35,355 nt of DNA from Candidatus Scybalocola faecipullorum (GTDB taxonomy: Bacteria > Bacillota > Clostridia > Lachnospirales > Lachnospiraceae): positions 1 through 35,355 of the forward strand of contig DVJY01000062.1 of assembly GCA_018716485.1 (NCBI GenBank). The letters run 5' to 3'. The position numbers and the translations under genes were made by a program. A model generated the notes under the pieces. It did not search any database, was not told where the DNA came from, and saw nothing but the letters and a program-made list of their open reading frames with translations. This document shows, piece after piece, positions 32,834 to 35,355 of the stretch. How positions within the stretch are numbered: the first letter of the stretch is position 1; every line of letters begins with the position of its first letter.

Positions 32834-33157
32834 CTACATTTTCCTATTTATGCGCTTTATTTTCCATATCATAGTCTCAGGATAAAACATCAGAACAAAC
32901 TCCTGAAACATCTTGTTCTGTTCAACTCTGCAATGATATTCCCATACTAAAGTTGCCGCATAAAACTTTTTCTCACTATAAATCACCTGCAAATGATCTA
33001 TTTGAATGACCTGCCCCTCCTCATCCGGCAGCTTTATCATCATCGGTATTGCCTTATGTCCGGCAGTAAACCAGCACAATACCGCTGCCTTTTCATAATA
33101 TCCTCCAAGCTTTCCCTCATCAGTCTGAATTCTCTCAATTTCTGTACGAAATGCCAT
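32834..33157 (-). CDS. Unknown 107-residue protein in the SOS operon
   Basis: No family is recognised. The predicted fold is mostly beta, with short strands such as AAVLCWFTAG, PMMIKLPD, QVIQIDHLQVIY, KFYAATLVWEYHC and FVLMFYP, ending in a basic tail KIKRINRKM. The compact, strand-rich layout and position next to a Y-family polymerase invite comparison with small polymerase partners (YolD-like or DUF6504), but I see no motif proving this. Start: an in-frame GTG at 33166 abuts AAAGG, so the ATG at 33157 (9 bases) is preferred. Gaps to both neighbours are about 31 bases; it is part of the LexA operon. Confidence 0.75.
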   Translation of the reverse strand: MAFRTEIERIQTDEGKLGGYYEKAAVLCWFTAGHKAIPMMIKLPDEEGQVIQIDHLQVIYSEKKFYAATLVWEYHCRVEQNKMFQEFVLMFYPETMIWKIKRINRKM

Positions 33158-33188
33158 GCGTCTCACCCTTTATTGCCGCCGCAGTAAT

Positions 33189-34448
33189 TTATAAAATATA
33201 AACCCGGCTATAGTCTACAATTTGCTTTTCTTTGCTGATACCGCCCGCAATATGATCCAAAGGCTGATTAATAAATACTGCCCTCTTCACTGCATCTTTG
33301 CCGTATCTTTTTCTGATTATATCTACCATACGGTCAGCATGCCTCATTTTTTCATGATCTTCTTGCCCAAAAAGTGTATACTGCCTCTGTCCGCTGTCTT
33401 TGACAATCTTTCCCGCATGTATTGCGGCATGTCTGACTGGCAGTCCATTCCACGTTTTTCCCATCAGATGTACAGCATATTGGTAAATTTTCTTTGTTAT
33501 ATCCGTCGGTGATTCTAATGTCATCTGATGCTGTGTTTTAAAGAAATCACTGTTCTTTATTGTAATGCTCAAAGCGCCGGCAAGAACACCGTCCTTTCTC
33601 AGCCGCCGCCCTATATTCTCCGACAGTGATAAAAATACTTTAGAAAGTGTCAGCGCATCTGTTACATCAAAAGGCAATGTCGTTGAATTGCCGTAGCCTT
33701 TATTTGGCGGCACTTCACTGATCACCTCAGAATCATCTATACCATTTGCAAATTGCCAAAGCAATATGCCGCGCTTTTTTAAATGGCTCATTAAAATTTC
33801 CTGATCAGTCTGCCCGAGCGCACCAATCGTACGAATTCCTAACTGCCCAAGCTTTTTCTTCATTGATCCGCCGACGAAAAATAGTTTTTCTACCGGCAGA
33901 GGCCACATTTTATATTTAATTTCGTGTTGATACAATGTATGAACTTTATCCGGCTTTTCAAAATCTCCGGCCATTTTTGCCAGTAATTTATTATCTCCTA
34001 TGCCGACATTTACCGTAAACCCAAGTTCATTCTTAATCCTCTCCTTTATTTCAAAAGCCAAAGCCTCCGGCGACTGTTCAAAAATGATGCCGCTGACATC
34101 CATAAAAGCCTCATCAATACTATACTGTTCCACAAGCGGTGTATAGTTCTTCAGAATTTTTATAAATGCCTCTGAGCAGCGCTCGTACAGTGTATAATTC
34201 GGAGGTACTAACCGCAGATCCGGACATTTTTGTTTTGCCTCAAAAATACTCTCTCCTGTCGCAACGCCAAAAGCCCCCGCCTTTATCGATTTTGCAAGAA
34301 TAATGCCGTGTCTTAATGCAGTATCGCCGCCTACCGCATATAATCCATCTCTTAAATCGATTGTCGCGCCAAGATGATAACACCGATATGCAGCCTCCCA
34401 TGATAAATATGCCGAATTAACATCTACATGAAATATTAACCGTTTCAA
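33189..34448 (-). CDS. Y-family translesion DNA polymerase (DinB/UvrX-like)
   Basis: The 419-residue protein begins MKRLIFHVDVNSAYLSW, with metal-binding Asp9, followed by the catalytic YSIDEAF (Asp112, Glu113), the helix-hairpin-helix thumb, and the little finger. A beta-clamp motif QYTLF lies near the C-terminus. It copies past damaged bases with low fidelity. The start is TTG at 34448: GGAGGTG lies 9 bases upstream and the polymerase domain begins right there; earlier in-frame ATGs lie before the ribosome site and would overlap the promoter. Transcription is controlled by two LexA boxes. It heads an operon with the unknown 107-residue protein, the YedK-like gene and the thioredoxin. Whether it is functionally Pol IV or Pol V-like cannot be told here. 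Confidence 0.92.
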   Translation of the reverse strand: MKRLIFHVDVNSAYLSWEAAYRCYHLGATIDLRDGLYAVGGDTALRHGIILAKSIKAGAFGVATGESIFEAKQKCPDLRLVPPNYTLYERCSEAFIKILKNYTPLVEQYSIDEAFMDVSGIIFEQSPEALAFEIKERIKNELGFTVNVGIGDNKLLAKMAGDFEKPDKVHTLYQHEIKYKMWPLPVEKLFFVGGSMKKKLGQLGIRTIGALGQTDQEILMSHLKKRGILLWQFANGIDDSEVISEVPPNKGYGNSTTLPFDVTDALTLSKVFLSLSENIGRRLRKDGVLAGALSITIKNSDFFKTQHQMTLESPTDITKKIYQYAVHLMGKTWNGLPVRHAAIHAGKIVKDSGQRQYTLFGQEDHEKMRHADRMVDIIRKRYGKDAVKRAVFINQPLDHIAGGISKEKQIVDYSRVYIL

Positions 34449-34459
34449 ACGTATGTTCA
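34446..34459. promoter_or_regulatory. LexA box 2, overlapping the polymerase start codon
   Basis: On the minus strand TGAACATACGTTTG matches 13 of 14 positions of the Gram-positive LexA consensus CGAACRNRYGTTYG. Its last three bases are the TTG start codon. It is 35 bases (centre to centre) downstream of box 1. Confidence 0.8.
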
Positions 34460-34473
34460 CCTCCATCAATTTC

Positions 34474-34502
34474 ATTTTAAAGAACATATGTTTGTTTTTC
34501 AA
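34474..34502 (-). promoter_or_regulatory. Promoter of the SOS operon
   Basis: On the minus strand TTGAAA (34497-34502), a 17-base spacer and TAAAAT (34474-34479) lie about 25 bases before the polymerase start. The spacer is filled by LexA box 1, so bound LexA would exclude RNA polymerase. Confidence 0.85.
34481..34494. promoter_or_regulatory. LexA box 1, inside the promoter spacer
   Basis: AGAACATATGTTTG on the plus strand matches 13 of 14 positions of the Bacillus/Clostridium LexA (DinR) consensus. It lies exactly between the -35 and -10 boxes of the polymerase promoter. Confidence 0.9.
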
Positions 34503-34532
34503 GCGGTAATATTTTCCTTGATATTTTGTAAC

Positions 34533-34558
34533 AAAAAAAACCTTGAAAAATCAAGGTT
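34533..34558 (-). terminator. Terminator of the tRNA array
   Basis: A perfect 8-bp stem (34539-34546 with 34551-34558), a 4-base loop and eight T on the minus strand lie 8 bases past the last tRNA gene. It separates tRNA transcription from the SOS promoter. Confidence 0.92.
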
Positions 34559-34566
34559 TTAAGAAA

Positions 34567-34640
<74 letters not shown>

Positions 34641-34660
34641 ATATTCAATTTAATTATAAA

Positions 34661-34747
34661 TGCCGGCGACCGGAATCGAACCGGTACGGGAGGATAAGTC
34701 CCGCAGGATTTTAAGTCCTGTGCGTCTACCTATTCCGCCACGCCGGC
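34661..34747 (-). tRNA. tRNA-Leu (anticodon TAA)
   Basis: An 87-base gene with a long variable arm as expected for leucine, acceptor GCCGGCG/CGCCGGC, anticodon loop CTTAAAA and discriminator A. It lies 20 bases upstream of tRNA-Arg in transcription order. Confidence 0.95.
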
Positions 34748-34752
34748 ATTTA

Positions 34753-34825
34753 TGGGGCCTATAGGGCTCGAACCTATGACCCTCTGCTTGTAAGGCAGAT
34801 GCTCTCCCAGCTGAGCTAAGACCCC
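34753..34825 (-). tRNA. tRNA-Val (anticodon TAC)
   Basis: A 73-base cloverleaf with anticodon loop CTTACAA, D-arm TTAGCTCAG and T-loop GTTCGAGCC. Only 5 bases separate it from tRNA-Leu. Confidence 0.95.
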
Positions 34826-34862
34826 ATACGCAATAACAATAGTCACCTGAATCTCAGGTAAA

Positions 34863-34936
34863 CGACCCAGATCGGGCTCGAACCGACGACCTCCGCCGTG
34901 ACAGGGCGGCGCTCTAACCAACTGAGCCACTGGGCC
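34863..34936 (-). tRNA. tRNA-Asp (anticodon GTC)
   Basis: A 74-base cloverleaf with anticodon loop CTGTCAC, discriminator G as usual for aspartate, and one G-U pair in the acceptor stem. Confidence 0.95.
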
Positions 34937-34963
34937 ATATTCAATATTTTTTATTCTTTCCAG

Positions 34964-35037
34964 TGGACCTTCAGGGACTCGAACCCGGGACCGACCGGTT
35001 ATGAGCCGGTTGCTCTAACCAACTGAGCTAAAGGTCC
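34964..35037 (-). tRNA. tRNA-Met (anticodon CAT), probably elongator
   Basis: A 74-base cloverleaf with anticodon loop CTCATAA. The first acceptor pair is a normal G-C pair and the anticodon stem lacks the three G-C run of initiators, so the elongator type is likely. A lysidine-modified isoleucine tRNA has the same gene anticodon and cannot be fully excluded. Confidence 0.9.
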
Positions 35038-35041
35038 AAAA

Positions 35042-35114
35042 AGCCGATGATCGGACTCGAACCGATAACCTGCTGATTACAAATCAGCTGCTCTGCCAAT
35101 TGAGCCACATCGGC
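35042..35114 (-). tRNA. tRNA-Thr (anticodon TGT)
   Basis: A 73-base cloverleaf with anticodon loop TTTGTAA, acceptor GCCGATG/CATCGGC and discriminator T. It lies 4 bases upstream of tRNA-Met. Confidence 0.95.
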
Positions 35115-35150
35115 ATCCTTAATCTTTCAAACAAATTATTTATTTGAAAA

Positions 35151-35222
35151 TGACTCCAAGGGGATTTGAACCCCTGTTACCGCCGTGAAAGGGCGGTGTC
35201 TTAACCGCTTGACCATGGAGCC
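35151..35222 (-). tRNA. tRNA-Glu (anticodon TTC)
   Basis: A 72-base cloverleaf with anticodon loop CTTTCAC, acceptor GGCTCCA/TGGAGTC with one G-U pair, and T-loop GTTCAAATC. Confidence 0.95.
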
Positions 35223-35225
35223 TTA

Positions 35226-35298
35226 CTCCCCCTGCCGGGCTCGAACCAGCGACACTTCGGTTAACAGCCGAATGCTCTACCGACTGAGCTAAGGAGGA
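35226..35298 (-). tRNA. tRNA-Asn (anticodon GTT)
   Basis: A 73-base cloverleaf with anticodon loop CTGTTAA and discriminator G. It is the first tRNA of the array in this window and lies 3 bases from tRNA-Glu. Confidence 0.95.
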
Positions 35299-35355
35299 AT
35301 AGAGTTATATGCTTTCCATATAGCTTCAAAACTGCATACTGAAATCTTTTACATC
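35299..35355. other. Edge sequence upstream of the tRNA array, possibly rRNA-operon spacer
   Basis: No gene is seen in these 57 bases. The stretch around 35325-35345 (CTTCAAAACTGCATACTG) resembles conserved spacer sequence found near 23S/5S genes in Firmicutes. This suggests the array is joined to an rRNA operon beyond the right edge, but no rRNA sequence is visible and the orientation is unclear. Confidence 0.3.

Noticed and set aside
34730-34930. A 66-codon minus-strand reading frame across two tRNA genes
   Set aside because: It runs through the tRNA-Asp and tRNA-Val genes and reflects only their conserved sequence, as commonly seen in false annotations.

Overview
The window looks like chromosomal DNA from a low-to-mid GC Gram-positive anaerobe, most likely a Clostridia member of the Lachnospiraceae type. 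This is inferred from strong AGGAGG-type ribosome binding sites, frequent GTG/TTG starts, several lipoproteins with LxGC-type lipoboxes, a CsoR copper sensor, LexA sites of the Bacillus/Clostridium form, and tRNA genes that do not encode CCA. Nearly everything is on the minus strand. The plus-strand genes are an AraC regulator, an ABC exporter pair and a copper operon. No CRISPR array, phage module or intact insertion sequence was seen, and no stretch above 300 bases lacks a gene.

Region 1 (1-10.1 kb, all minus): the 5' end of an AAA ATPase gene runs off the left edge. It is followed by a redox/carbonyl cluster: a membrane-anchored flavodoxin lipoprotein, two lipoprotein esterases, a cytosolic flavodoxin-type FMN protein, two aldo/keto reductases, two iron-dependent alcohol dehydrogenases of the YqhD/BDH type, a LysR regulator and a broken MATE transporter gene. 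The content recalls the E. coli yqhC-yqhD-dkgA aldehyde defence locus, but with a LysR regulator and extra lipoproteins.

Region 2 (10.2-17.0 kb, minus): a CarD-type RNA-polymerase-binding regulator, then an operon of PP2C phosphatase, transmembrane Ser/Thr kinase, a 94-residue membrane protein and a 1053-residue signal-peptide plus Ig-like-repeat plus C-terminal-anchor surface protein. It looks like a phospho-signalling and cell-surface module with no assigned job.

Region 3 (17.2-23.5 kb): an alpha-galactoside utilisation locus with a GH36 alpha-galactosidase, two sugar ABC permeases, a binding lipoprotein and a divergent AraC regulator. No transporter ATPase is encoded here.

Region 4 (23.5-28.8 kb): an ABC ATPase plus large permease (plus strand), converging through a shared terminator on an operon of two putative esterases and an ATP-grasp ligase.

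Region 5 (28.8-31.8 kb): a copper operon, copA-csoR, behind a promoter with a clear CsoR-like operator. CopA carries an extra C-terminal CopZ-like domain.

Region 6 (31.8-34.5 kb, minus): an SOS operon with two 13/14 LexA boxes: Y-family DNA polymerase, an unknown 107-residue protein, a YedK/HMCES-type abasic-site protein, and a thioredoxin whose reading frame appears to begin at a non-canonical AUU codon.

Region 7 (34.5-35.3 kb, minus): an eight-gene tRNA array (Asn-Glu-Thr-Met-Asp-Val-Leu-Arg in transcription order) ending in a strong terminator.
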